From: Phycisphaerales bacterium
GTDB taxonomy: Bacteria > Planctomycetota > Phycisphaerae > Phycisphaerales > SM1A02
Assembly: GCA_014238205.1 (NCBI GenBank)
Contig: JABABM010000024.1
Span: forward strand, 1-38,894
Length of the DNA: 38,894 nt
Direction: 5' to 3'
Shown here: positions 7,549-16,747 of the stretch, piece by piece
Numbering within the stretch: the first letter of the stretch is position 1
Layout of the letters: the number at the start of each line of letters is the position of its first letter
Notes under the pieces: model-generated
Told to the model about the DNA's origin: nothing
Databases searched by the model: none
What the model saw: only the letters and a program-made list of their open reading frames with translations
Made by a program: the position numbers and the translations under genes

Positions 7549-7830
7549 TCAGCCCACTCGGCGATCCCAGATATTTCTGGTCGGCATCGGAGACGTAAAA
7601 CTGCTTGCCGACTTTCGCTTCGCCTTCAATGGGGAGTTGGGATCAACTGCGGCAGGTTCAGTTCCCGCCTGCACGTTATCGGTTGCAGCATTCTGCCTCG
7701 GTGGGGCAAACAACGGCATGCCCTGCAACTTCTTCTCGCCCGTTCGACGATCTCTGGCATCCTGGATTCGGGCCTCGATGGCCCGAAGCATTGGTCGTAT
7801 TTCATCAGAATTGCTGGTGTGGTACTTCAT
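7549..7830 (-). CDS. Small hypothetical protein
   Basis: 93 residues from an ATG at 7830 preceded by a good ribosome-binding site (AGGGGGA, 10 nt upstream). The N-terminal half reads MKYHTSNSDEIRPMLRAIEA and is followed by a charged helix ending in DRRTGEKKLQGMPLFAPP. The C-terminal half is low-complexity and polar. No signal peptide, membrane segment or recognised domain. The ORF is open further upstream to 8004, without coding character. It is the last gene on the minus strand before the shared terminator with rplS. Coding status rests on the ribosome-binding site and composition; function unknown. Confidence 0.5.
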   Translation of the reverse strand: MKYHTSNSDEIRPMLRAIEARIQDARDRRTGEKKLQGMPLFAPPRQNAATDNVQAGTEPAAVDPNSPLKAKRKSASSFTSPMPTRNIWDRRVG

Positions 7831-8004
7831 GGCTTGGTAATCCCCCTGTCTGAATCCTGTTTCGTGTCCACGAACCGTATCGGACTGGTTGAGAGACCAG
7901 TTTGGTCGAATCCACTGTTCCCAGACGCCGGGGGCTCTCCCTGAGACGGAACAACCCGCACAGGTGGACCAGGTGGAATTGCATTGCACACCTGAACCAG
8001 GCAA

Positions 8005-8901
8005 TCAGCCTGTGCCTTCGTCCAGCATGGCACGGGACTGCTCGCTGACGTGGTCATAGATCGTCGCAAGCAGGCCGGAAAGCGGGAACTTGCCCTCCAT
8101 CGTGCTTGGACCGAGCCGACGCAGGAGGGCATGTGGAATGTGCTGAGCGGGTGATTGCGTCAGCGACTGGTTGAACTCGAACCTCGATCGCCAGAAATGA
8201 TCGACGGAGTCGTTCAACGACTCTTTCAAATCCGCATCAAACGGGATGGGTGGATCCGGGTGTGCGTTTGCCCCACCGGAAAGATCCAGCGCCCGATGTC
8301 GGCGTATTCGCTCGACGATGTGCGCCACTGATCGTCCACGCACTTCAAGCATGGACAACGGCTCGATCGTGAATCGTTCTGCTGCCAACCAGGCGACTGC
8401 ACCGGCTCGACGCTGACCTGAATCGGCCGGTCCGTTCATCCTGCAACTCAGTGATTCTTCCGGCGAGGGAGCAAAAGTGACACCACAGTCGATGAACAAC
8501 TGGGTCAGGTTGTCTGGGCATTCCCCTTCACTGAGCCTTGCGGTCCAGACCGCTTCATTCGCCATCCGTTCCTCAAGCCTGTTCCATGCCATCTCGGTCA
8601 GCATCGGAACGGTGATGATGACACGTTTGCCACCCCCACCTTCTTCGCTGACATTGGCTGAAACAAGCCCCGGGCCTATCTCGAGAACCCGCACCCGGCC
8701 CGATCTCGCCGTTTTCAGGCCCCACTCGAAGTTGGCATCCCCGATGGAGGACCGTACCGACTCCAGCCATGCGCCTGCGACCGGATGTGATTGCATGACC
8801 TCCGGCTCAAGGCGAAGCTTCCCCCCTCGACCTGTACGCCGCTGTGGACGGGTGGCGTCCTTCGAGTCATGCCCAGGTGTCTTTCGATCCATGCGTGTCA
8901 T
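8005..8901 (-). CDS. SWIM-domain-like protein with lost zinc ligands, partner of Snf2 ATPase
   Basis: 298 residues. The layout is that of SWIM zinc-finger proteins encoded beside bacterial HelZ-type Snf2 ATPases: an AGAWLESVRSSIGDANFEWG segment, a beta-rich GRVRVLEIGPGLVSANV repeat, then the finger region followed by AVAWLAAERFTIEPLSMLEV and RGRSVAHIVERIRRHRA. In the family the finger reads C-x-C...C-x-H just before the AAV-LLAE helix; here it is SLSCRMNGPADSGQRRAGAV, so only one cysteine remains and the C-x-H is QRR. A basic, disordered tail occupies the first 35 residues. Its ATG overlaps the Snf2 stop (ATGA, 8898-8901), so the two are made together. Role unknown; probably DNA- or partner-binding. 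Confidence 0.65.
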   Translation of the reverse strand: MTRMDRKTPGHDSKDATRPQRRTGRGGKLRLEPEVMQSHPVAGAWLESVRSSIGDANFEWGLKTARSGRVRVLEIGPGLVSANVSEEGGGGKRVIITVPMLTEMAWNRLEERMANEAVWTARLSEGECPDNLTQLFIDCGVTFAPSPEESLSCRMNGPADSGQRRAGAVAWLAAERFTIEPLSMLEVRGRSVAHIVERIRRHRALDLSGGANAHPDPPIPFDADLKESLNDSVDHFWRSRFEFNQSLTQSPAQHIPHALLRRLGPSTMEGKFPLSGLLATIYDHVSEQSRAMLDEGTG

Positions 8902-10685
8902 GCTTCGATCTCCACGGCAGAGTTCTGCAAGGTAAGTATCTCACGCAACTGCGTAGTCGACATCTCTGTCAGCCATGCATCACCTGCACCGATGATGTTC
9001 TCAGCAAGAGCGGTCTTCTCCTCGATCATTTCGTCGATCCGCTCTTCGAGGGTGCCAAGGCAGACGAACTTGTGAACATGGACCGCTCGCGACTGGCCGA
9101 TTCGATACGCCCTGTCCGTTGCCTGCCTCTCAACCGCGGGATTCCACCAACGATCGAAGTGGAAGACGTGGTTCGCTGCAGTCAGGTTCAAGCCGAGGCC
9201 GCCAGCCTTCAACGAAAGTACGAAGACCGGCGCGGACCCGTCGCCCTCCTGGAATTGATCAATCATCTTCTGGCGACGTGGAACCGGAGTGCCCCCATGC
9301 AGAAAGAGAGTCTTGCAATCCAGATCATGTTCGATCATGCCTGAAAGAAGCTGCCCCATTCGTCGATACTGCGTGAAGACAAGAGCCTGCTCACCCGACG
9401 CAACGACCTCCTCAAGCAGCCTCATGAGTCGCCGCGCCTTTCCAGAACGACTTGAAAGCTGTCGGACATCCGACCCGTCTGGGGCGACAAGCCGATTCAA
9501 CTCCTCTTTTTCACTCATCTGTGCCGGATGATTGCAGATCTGCTTCAGTTGACCAAGGAGCGAAAGGATGATGCCACGACGTTGAATCCCGCTGCTGCGA
9601 TCAACATCCCCCATCATCGAATTCACGACTTCCTCGTAGAGCGTGGCCTGCTCGCTTGTCAGAGTCGCATATTCCTTCGTTTCAAAGCAATCCGGGAGAT
9701 CGGAGATCACGTCCCTGTCGGTCTTCAGCCTGCGAAGGATGAAGGGCTGTACGAGCCTCCGCAGTTGATCGGCCTGTCGACTGTCTCGATGACGCTCGAT
9801 CGGGCGTGCATACCGCCTCCGGAAATCACTCGATTCTCCCAGGTACCCTGGATTGCAGAACTCCATGATGGACCAGAGTTCCGTCAACCGGTTCTCGACC
9901 GGTGTACCAGTGAGGGCAATCCGCCTTGAAGTCTTGATGGAACGGATGGCTGCCGTCTGCTTCGTGGGCGGGTTCTTGATGTACTGGGCTTCATCGAGAA
10001 CGACCCTGTGCCATGCCACTTTCTGGATCGATTCAAGATCACGCACAACAAGGGCATAGGTCGTGATGACAACATCGTTCTCAACGGCAATTTCAGCGAA
10101 CTCACTCCCGGATGTACGCAACGGGCCGTGGTGAATATGCGACTTCAACTCCGGGGAGAACCTTTTCAACTCGCGAGACCAGTTCTCCATTACGGAAGTC
10201 GGCACCACCAACAGCGTTGGTGGAAGCGCAGATCCCTCTTCCAGATTCTCCCGTTCCGACTGAAGGAGGGCGATGAGTTGCACCGTCTTCCCGAGACCCA
10301 TGTCATCTGCAAGGCAGGCGCCCAGGCCGAAACGGTCAAGGAACCGAAGCCAACTGAGGCCCGTAACCTGGTATGGACGGAGCGTACCGCTGAATCTGGA
10401 AGGCTGGGCAATCTCCTCGAAACTCGATTCGCCTTCAAGGGGAGACAGCAGTTGCGACGCCCAGCCTGTTGCCTCAAGTCCCCAGATAGGCAGCCCGGTT
10501 TCATGATCGGAATCACCAGCGGCAAGTCGCATTGCTTCAACCAGGGACATCGAGTCGTCTTCATGGCTTGCGAAGAACTCCAGTGCCTTCCTGACCTGTG
10601 CCTGGTCGACCTGCACCCATTTGCCGTCCAGGGACACGATGGATGAATCCTGTTTCGCAAGCATCTGCAACTGCTCGATCGACAA
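8898..10685 (-). CDS. Snf2/Rad54-family ATPase, ATPase part (downstream half of an interrupted gene)
   Basis: 595 residues counted from a TTG at 10685. Both RecA-like lobes are present. Motif I is DDMGLGKT (127-134), motif II is DEAQ (231-234), motif III is ALTGTPVENR, motif V is SLKAGGLGLNLTAANHV and motif VI is QATDRAYRIGQ. This is the bacterial HelZ-like subgroup (compare M. tuberculosis Rv2101), which uses ATP to translocate on duplex DNA. The same frame continues upstream without a gap for 28 codons to a TAG at 10770-10772 and then into the N-terminal half, so this is one gene split by one stop. TTG 10685 has no ribosome-binding site; the first in-frame ATG is at 10664. It overlaps the downstream SWIM-like gene by 4 bp. 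Confidence 0.9.
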   Translation of the reverse strand: MSIEQLQMLAKQDSSIVSLDGKWVQVDQAQVRKALEFFASHEDDSMSLVEAMRLAAGDSDHETGLPIWGLEATGWASQLLSPLEGESSFEEIAQPSRFSGTLRPYQVTGLSWLRFLDRFGLGACLADDMGLGKTVQLIALLQSERENLEEGSALPPTLLVVPTSVMENWSRELKRFSPELKSHIHHGPLRTSGSEFAEIAVENDVVITTYALVVRDLESIQKVAWHRVVLDEAQYIKNPPTKQTAAIRSIKTSRRIALTGTPVENRLTELWSIMEFCNPGYLGESSDFRRRYARPIERHRDSRQADQLRRLVQPFILRRLKTDRDVISDLPDCFETKEYATLTSEQATLYEEVVNSMMGDVDRSSGIQRRGIILSLLGQLKQICNHPAQMSEKEELNRLVAPDGSDVRQLSSRSGKARRLMRLLEEVVASGEQALVFTQYRRMGQLLSGMIEHDLDCKTLFLHGGTPVPRRQKMIDQFQEGDGSAPVFVLSLKAGGLGLNLTAANHVFHFDRWWNPAVERQATDRAYRIGQSRAVHVHKFVCLGTLEERIDEMIEEKTALAENIIGAGDAWLTEMSTTQLREILTLQNSAVEIEA

Positions 10686-10769
10686 TGGTGTCCGACCAAC
10701 AGTAACCTGCCACCTGTACTGGACCTGGCTGTCCAGGCCGGCGATGCCGCTGCCCGGACCATCCAGTTC

Positions 10770-12116
10770 CTAGAGTTCCGGAGTATCAATCAGCAGTCGC
10801 AGTCCGACTCGGTGATCTTCAGAGCCCCACCATTCTGGAACGTCGACTCCAAACCCGGATTCCTCGAGCAGCGAATGTATTTCGCCCAGGAATGCGCTCG
10901 CCTCCTGAGTCGTCAACTCCAGGCGACTTGGTGTTCGTTCATTGAGAAGCGGTTCGAGTTTCGGATAGATCCTTGCGGCACGACCCAGTTCGGCAATCAG
11001 TGTTTCCTGCGGGTCGAGATCATCCGAGCCGCTGAATCGCTTGGCGTCACGCGTCTGCTGCCAGATTTCCTCGGCGAGGATATGGTCTGGGGGGGATTCG
11101 TTCGTTTCAAGTCCAAGCAGAAGATGCCAGATCTTCGGAACGTCCGGGTCTTCTGCGGGTGGATCTTGCAGGGACAGGTATCCACGCAGCGCCCTGTTGC
11201 GATCAACTTCATCCAGCCGACCAATCCAACGTCGCACATCAAGGAACAGGGAGTGACCGAACTCCCCGTTGACTGAAAGATCGTTTTCGTTCTTGAGGAG
11301 TCCATGCAACCATGCAACGTGTGGATCATCCAGTTGCCGGTCGTCAAGTGAGTCGGCAAAGTCGTCTTCAACGAGCAGTTGACGAATCGTCAGTTCGGCG
11401 AGGGTCCCTGTCACCGACTCGAGCAGCGACCAGGGTTCATCTTCTCCCCCGACAACGGCCCTGAGAACCGGCGGCATGCCTCTCATGAATCCTGACAGGT
11501 GATCGGCGATCTCCTCGTCAAGCAGCCATGGTCGCCAGAGTCCCTGGAGCGCCCCATCGTCATGCCTGTGCATCGATGGAATGAAACGCTGATCCGCCAT
11601 CAGTTCAAGTACGAATCGAGCAACCGAGTTGAACCAGTTGATCGAATGGCCATGATCCAAGCCCTTGCCGGAAATGACATCGCTGAATTCAAGAAGGTTT
11701 CCAAGCAGATCTTTGGGTGCGAGTTGAATGGTCGGGACGGCGAATGGGCCAAGCCACGTATCCTGGCGTGCCTCGATGCCACCAACTGCACTGGCAAGCC
11801 GATCACTTGGCCAGGGGCCAAGGAGATCGCGAGGCAGGCGAAGTTCGATCGTACCGACATCCCCGAGCATTCCATCACTGATACCGCACTCTCCGCGGAG
11901 AAGGCCGTCCAGTTCGATTCCCGTAGTTGCATAGGGGTGAACCGACAGGTCAGTGATGCGATCAATGGCTTCTGCCCGGGTTGGTCTTTCGGATGCGACA
12001 CTCTTCGATGCACGAACAGGCGTATCCCGATCCGGAAGAAGAACAAACTTCCGGGCAGATTCCCCCCAGAGATGCAGCGACCCTTGGTACCAGTTGGCAT
12101 GCAGGACAACGAGCAT
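10770..12116 (-). CDS. Snf2-family ATPase, N-terminal helicase-associated part (ends at in-frame TAG)
   Basis: 448 residues. It starts MLVVLHANWYQGSLHLWGES, like the H-x-W...LWGE start of HelZ-type Snf2 proteins, and ends with TTQEASAFLGEIHSLLEESG followed by FGVDVPEWW, the helicase-associated segment (EA-FL...L-GF-V-LP-WW) that in the family leads straight into the ATPase. The stop is TAG (10770-10772). The same frame is open on the other side through GLDSQVQYRWQVTVGRTPLS into the Snf2 core. Full length would be about 1,072 residues, normal for the family. Start ATG 12116 has GAGGG 10 nt upstream and avoids overlap with tRNA-Lys. Either a nonsense mutation, an assembly error or readthrough; see findings. 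Confidence 0.85.
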   Translation of the reverse strand: MLVVLHANWYQGSLHLWGESARKFVLLPDRDTPVRASKSVASERPTRAEAIDRITDLSVHPYATTGIELDGLLRGECGISDGMLGDVGTIELRLPRDLLGPWPSDRLASAVGGIEARQDTWLGPFAVPTIQLAPKDLLGNLLEFSDVISGKGLDHGHSINWFNSVARFVLELMADQRFIPSMHRHDDGALQGLWRPWLLDEEIADHLSGFMRGMPPVLRAVVGGEDEPWSLLESVTGTLAELTIRQLLVEDDFADSLDDRQLDDPHVAWLHGLLKNENDLSVNGEFGHSLFLDVRRWIGRLDEVDRNRALRGYLSLQDPPAEDPDVPKIWHLLLGLETNESPPDHILAEEIWQQTRDAKRFSGSDDLDPQETLIAELGRAARIYPKLEPLLNERTPSRLELTTQEASAFLGEIHSLLEESGFGVDVPEWWGSEDHRVGLRLLIDTPEL

Positions 12117-12160
12117 GAATTGTCGACCCTCTCCCTTCAATGCCGACCCCGGCCAATGAC

Positions 12161-12233
12161 TGATCACGCTGGGGCTCGAACCCAGGACCTACCGCTTAAA
12201 AGGCGGTTGCTCTACCAACTGAGCTACGCGATC
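12161..12233 (-). tRNA. tRNA-Lys (anticodon UUU)
   Basis: A complete 73-nt cloverleaf on the minus strand. The acceptor stem GATCGCG/CGTGATC pairs over 7 bp with one G-U. The D arm is GCTC...GAGC, the anticodon stem ACCGC/GCGGT, and the loop CTTTTAA gives anticodon UUU. The T arm is CTGGG-TTCGAGC-CCCAG and the discriminator base is A. No CCA is encoded. The Snf2 gene begins 45 nt downstream on the same strand. Confidence 0.97.
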
Positions 12234-12478
12234 TCGAACGGAACAGTGTACCCCGCCTCTGTGTGACTTTGCTGCCCACAATCGATCCCCGAAGCGTTGA
12301 AAACGCGGTTTCATGTTCCATGAACCCCTTACTCCCTAATGAGTCACAGATCTGGATATCAGGTGAAAACCAGGGCCTCGCTGGTTGATTGTCGACTCTG
12401 AGGCAAACCCTCAACCCCTCAAGGGTGGGCGGCAGTTCGTCCGATAAGGGCCTTGGATGCGGGTTTTTCCGCCTCCAG

Positions 12479-12499
12479 CAACTGACTGGAAGTCAGTTG
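12479..12499. repeat. Perfect 9-bp inverted repeat
   Basis: CAACTGACT-gga-AGTCAGTTG, with a 3-bp centre. It lies in the gene-free region and is not followed by a T-tract, so it is more like a protein-binding palindrome or structured RNA than a terminator. It is preceded by another short stem at 12459-12472. Confidence 0.5.
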
Positions 12500-12815
12500 A
12501 CAGTAGGGATTTACGTGTTTCCAGGCGGAGCCGGAAACTCGTTCAGGACCCCTCGTATTGATCAATATCAGGACTGTGCCTGCCACCCTGTTGGTTTGCT
12601 GAGTGTGCCTCACGGCAGCGTCAAGCATGAAACACAGGAGAAATGGGCCACTGATCAGGCGAGTGGGAAGGTGCAGGGATAGGCTTCCCCGCTTGTTTTC
12701 ATGGTGGATACCAGGAAATATCACGAGGCAGGATGCCGGAACACATGCATGGATCGGGCCGAGTACCCGCATTGAAAGAGCCGAAAAGCCGATCCAGGCA
12801 GAACAACCATGCAAA

Positions 12816-12839
12816 CGGAGGTCATTCTCGGAACCTCCG
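12816..12839 (+). promoter_or_regulatory. Leader hairpin before small hypothetical gene
   Basis: CGGAGGT (12816-12822) and ACCTCCG (12833-12839) form a perfect 7-bp stem with a 10-nt loop, ending 18 nt before the ATG at 12858. The first arm contains a GGAGG Shine-Dalgarno-like core. The gene's own likely ribosome-binding site GAGGA (12847-12851) lies outside the stem. Could be an upstream terminator stem or a translation-control element. Confidence 0.35.
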
Positions 12840-12857
12840 CTTCAGTGAGGATCCAGG

Positions 12858-13103
12858 ATGACCGACGTCGGTTCAGGAACAGACCCCAGTGCACTGCAAG
12901 ATCAGTCCCAGCACCAGTTGAAGTTGATGAAGGGGGACCACTGCTGGCAGTTCCGCTGGAAAGATGGTGATGAGCATGGGCTCATTTCCATTCTCTCGGA
13001 CCTCGCCGCAGACCAATGCGTCGAGTTTGACTGGTTCGACGCCGCAATGGTGCGGCACCACCTGGCTCTCTGCCGGAATGAAACTGCCGGTTACGACAGT
13101 TGA
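12858..13103 (+). CDS. Small hypothetical protein
   Basis: 81 residues, start ATG with GAGGA about 6 nt upstream. The middle reads HCWQFRWKDGDEHGLISILS, then DLAADQCVEFDWFDAAMVRH. This alternation of aromatic and charged residues looks like a compact folded domain. No signal peptide, membrane segment or known motif. It ends 34 nt before xerC on the same strand and could share a transcript with it. I do not recognise the family. Confidence 0.6.
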   Translation: MTDVGSGTDPSALQDQSQHQLKLMKGDHCWQFRWKDGDEHGLISILSDLAADQCVEFDWFDAAMVRHHLALCRNETAGYDS

Positions 13104-13137
13104 CAATGACCTACTACTCCTTCCCGGGGACAACTAC

Positions 13138-14154
13138 ATGAATACAAAAAAAACAACACTCCCGATCGTCAATGACTTCCTGACCTATCTCCTCGATGAA
13201 CGGCATTTCAGTCCGTACACCGCAAAATGCTACGGTGTCGACCTTCGTCAATTCGTCGAATTCCTTTCCGAGGAACTTGGTGAAGAAGTGAACCATGCCA
13301 CTGAAGCCGCCTGCTGGACCGCCGCATCGAATGGGCAACGTCCGGACATCGTTGGTTCAATCGGAACTACGACTATCACGAGTACGATCCTCCAGGTGAA
13401 TGTCGGCCGCATTCGCGGCTTTCTTGCGCACCTGAGTGAATCGAACTTCTCTCCCGCAACAATGGCTCGAAAGATTGCGACCCTTCGCTCATTCCACAAG
13501 TGGCTTGAGACCAGGAATGTCATTGAAAACAACCCCATGACCCTGATCCGGACTCCGAAGCAGGCAAAGCGACTGCCCAAGGCCATCAGTGTCGAAGACG
13601 TCGAAAAACTCCTTTCAGCTCCTGATACGAACACCCATCTGGGAGCTCGCGATCGGGCAATGCTGGAAACGCTCTATTCGACGGGGATCCGCGTCAGCGA
13701 ACTGGTCGGCATCAACATCGGTGATATTGATGAAGCCGGGCAGGCACTGGTCGTCCGAGGCAAGGGACGGAAGGAGCGGATCGTACCGCTGGGTTCCCAT
13801 GCGATTGCAGCCACCGGGCACTGCCTCTCCATGCGGAGAACTGCCGCGGGCAATCCGCTCGATCCCGCCGGACCTCTCTTCGTAAACAAACAAGGCACCC
13901 GCATTTCCACGAGGTCTATTCGCCGAAAGGTCAGCAAGTACCTCGAAGAGGTCGGCCTCGATCCGAGCATAAGTCCTCACACACTCAGGCATTCATTCGC
14001 AACCCACCTGCTGGACAATGGCGCAGATCTTCGTGCAGTCCAGGAACTGCTCGGGCACCAGTCCCTGTCGACGACCCAGGTCTATACCCACCTGACGACT
14101 CAACGAATGCGTGATGCATATGACCACGCCCATCCAAGAGCCGAAGCCGGCTGA
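13138..14154 (+). CDS. xerC: Tyrosine recombinase XerC/XerD
   Basis: 338 residues. The full catalytic set is present: Arg185 (GIRVSEL), Lys209 (VRGKGRKER), His281 and Arg284 (HTLRHSFATHLL), His307 (LLGHQSLS) and nucleophile Tyr316 (QVYTHL). The N-terminal SAM-like core-binding domain (residues 8-45 and 85-130) contains an unusual insertion of about 35 residues at 50-85. XerC and XerD resolve chromosome dimers at dif; which of the two this is cannot be decided here. Start ATG 13138 has GGGGA 8 nt upstream; a longer opening from 12964 overlaps the preceding gene. No integrase-specific att sites or phage genes are nearby, so a housekeeping role is more likely than a mobile one. A hairpin terminator follows. 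Confidence 0.9.
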   Translation: MNTKKTTLPIVNDFLTYLLDERHFSPYTAKCYGVDLRQFVEFLSEELGEEVNHATEAACWTAASNGQRPDIVGSIGTTTITSTILQVNVGRIRGFLAHLSESNFSPATMARKIATLRSFHKWLETRNVIENNPMTLIRTPKQAKRLPKAISVEDVEKLLSAPDTNTHLGARDRAMLETLYSTGIRVSELVGINIGDIDEAGQALVVRGKGRKERIVPLGSHAIAATGHCLSMRRTAAGNPLDPAGPLFVNKQGTRISTRSIRRKVSKYLEEVGLDPSISPHTLRHSFATHLLDNGADLRAVQELLGHQSLSTTQVYTHLTTQRMRDAYDHAHPRAEAG

Positions 14155-14183
14155 TACGACCAGTACGCACCTGTTGAATCATG

Positions 14184-14209
14184 CAGCCCCGGGCAACTGC
14201 CCGGGGCTG
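14184..14209. terminator. Bidirectional terminator between xerC and glycosyltransferase
   Basis: CAGCCCCGGGC (14184-14194), loop AACT, GCCCGGGGCTG (14199-14209): an 11-bp perfect stem followed by TTTCATT on the plus strand. Serves xerC and, from the other side, the convergent glycosyltransferase gene ending at 14212. Confidence 0.75.
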
Positions 14210-14211
14210 TT

Positions 14212-15414
14212 TCATTCGCCCTTTGGTCCAAAGCGATCTGCATGGAACTTGACACGTTCTCCCGCCCGAAGATCCTTCACCTTGTATCGAGTGCCTCGCC
14301 AGTTGATCGAACCATCACGTCCGCCTTTCATGATGCAACGAATGGCTGCATACAGACCGAGCGATACTCCTGCAGGAACTGCCACGCCTGCTGCAAGTGG
14401 CAGTCCGAAGTATCTCGCCAGGGTGACTGAAAGAAGTACGACAACCGTCGATACGACCACCCCGATCCACCCCAGTGCCGAGGACCACGGCCAGGCAAGC
14501 AGGAAGATGAATGGTGAAATTTCGAACAGGAAGAGGATCATGCACATGATGACCAGCGCCATCCTGGGAATCCCCGTGGGCAGGTGCGCCGTACCACGTT
14601 CGATTCCTCGAAGAAACTCGTCGAAGCGGTCATACCACGAGATGTGTATGCCCTTGCGACCCGCGGCAATGAGTGAAGCCCCTCCATGCTGCTTGATGAT
14701 CGTTCCAACCCCGATGTCATCAATGACTTCCATCCTCAGGGATTCCAGACCACCTGCATGTTCCAATGTTCCGCGGCGAACCAGGTTGAACGCCCCCACG
14801 CCCATCGCAGCCGTCGAGGCGGGGTCGTGAACGGACCAGAGTCGAACCATGAATGAAAGGGTTCTGAGCAATGGAACAAGGCAGAACCTGAGACCAATGG
14901 ATGGGGACTTGATGCTCGGTATCAACGCAAGGTGATCAACTTCCCTTGCAGTGGCGAGATCGACTGCACTGCGAATCGTTCCCACCTTGAAATGCACATC
15001 GGCATCACTGAGCAGCAGCCATTTGGAGGTGGATTTCTCGACGCCGCACTGCATTGCATGCACCTTGCCCAGCCAGCCATCCGGCAGGTGCTCAACGTGC
15101 AGGACCTCGACTCGCGTATCGTCCGAAGCGACACGCTCCATGATGGCTCCAGTCGAATCACTGGAACGATCGTTCACGAAGATGAAGTGAAGGCGTGGGT
15201 CCCCATCAAGAAGACGAGAACGAAGCGCGGATTCGAGTACGGATTCCTCATCCCGGGCTGGAACAACAACCGTTACGGTTTCGTCATTCTCCCGATGCGG
15301 ACGCGATTCGACTTCCAGTACAGGAACGACACACATGCATCGAATAAGCAACGAAACCTGCACCACCCAGTAGAGCAGTACCAGGGCAACCAGGAAGGCC
15401 CCTGCGATCATCAT
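14212..15414 (-). CDS. Membrane-anchored family 2 glycosyltransferase
   Basis: About 400 residues. An N-terminal membrane helix (about residues 2-24, AGAFLVALVLLYWVVQVSLL) precedes a GT-A catalytic domain: VTVVVPARDEESVLESALRS, FIFVNDRSSDSTGAIM, then the metal-binding LLLSDADVHF, and an acidic catalytic region in MEVIDDIGVG. Two to three C-terminal helices follow, then a TRYKVKDLRAGERVKF tail. The layout resembles HpnB-type hopene-associated and carotenoid-associated GT2 enzymes, which add sugars at the inner face of the membrane, but the substrate cannot be read from sequence. Start at ATG 15414 or the adjacent 15411; ribosome-binding site weak. It lies 19 nt downstream of icd and is probably co-transcribed. 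Confidence 0.82.
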   Translation of the reverse strand: MMIAGAFLVALVLLYWVVQVSLLIRCMCVVPVLEVESRPHRENDETVTVVVPARDEESVLESALRSRLLDGDPRLHFIFVNDRSSDSTGAIMERVASDDTRVEVLHVEHLPDGWLGKVHAMQCGVEKSTSKWLLLSDADVHFKVGTIRSAVDLATAREVDHLALIPSIKSPSIGLRFCLVPLLRTLSFMVRLWSVHDPASTAAMGVGAFNLVRRGTLEHAGGLESLRMEVIDDIGVGTIIKQHGGASLIAAGRKGIHISWYDRFDEFLRGIERGTAHLPTGIPRMALVIMCMILFLFEISPFIFLLAWPWSSALGWIGVVVSTVVVLLSVTLARYFGLPLAAGVAVPAGVSLGLYAAIRCIMKGGRDGSINWRGTRYKVKDLRAGERVKFHADRFGPKGE

Positions 15415-15433
15415 GACCGCCCGGCAGGAATGG

Positions 15434-16681
<1,248 letters not shown>

Positions 16682-16725
16682 CGTACAGAGGCTCCAACTG
16701 GTTCTGGTTTGCGTGGAAACGATCC

Positions 16726-16731
16726 AGTATA
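16726..16731 (-). promoter_or_regulatory. Predicted -10 box for icd
   Basis: TATACT on the minus strand (5/6 to consensus), 44 nt upstream of the icd ATG. The -35 region overlaps the end of the lipoprotein gene; TGATTG at a 17-bp distance is the best but weak candidate. It suggests icd is transcribed separately from the nusA-yebC unit. Confidence 0.4.
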
Positions 16732-16747
16732 GCGACAAGCGTTGAAT

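Larger units (their letters stand above)
12234..12857. other. Intergenic region between tRNA-Lys and a small plus-strand gene
   Basis: About 620 bp. ORFs on both strands (for example 12389-12682 plus and 12419-12814 minus) lack protein-like composition and recognisable motifs, so I call none. On the minus strand a TACACT (12245-12250) just upstream of the tRNA could be its -10 box, but no -35 is evident. Two hairpins are noted separately. A GCGG-gttttt-CCGC stem lies at 12459-12472. Confidence 0.4.

Noticed and set aside
12389-12814. ORFs on both strands in the tRNA-Lys/12.8 kb gap
   Set aside because: No protein-like pattern, no ribosome-binding site that decides a start, overlapping each other.
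13138-14154. XerC-like gene as a sign of an integrated element next to tRNA-Lys
   Set aside because: No direct repeat of the tRNA 3' end, no phage or conjugation genes, and the protein is a chromosomal Xer type.
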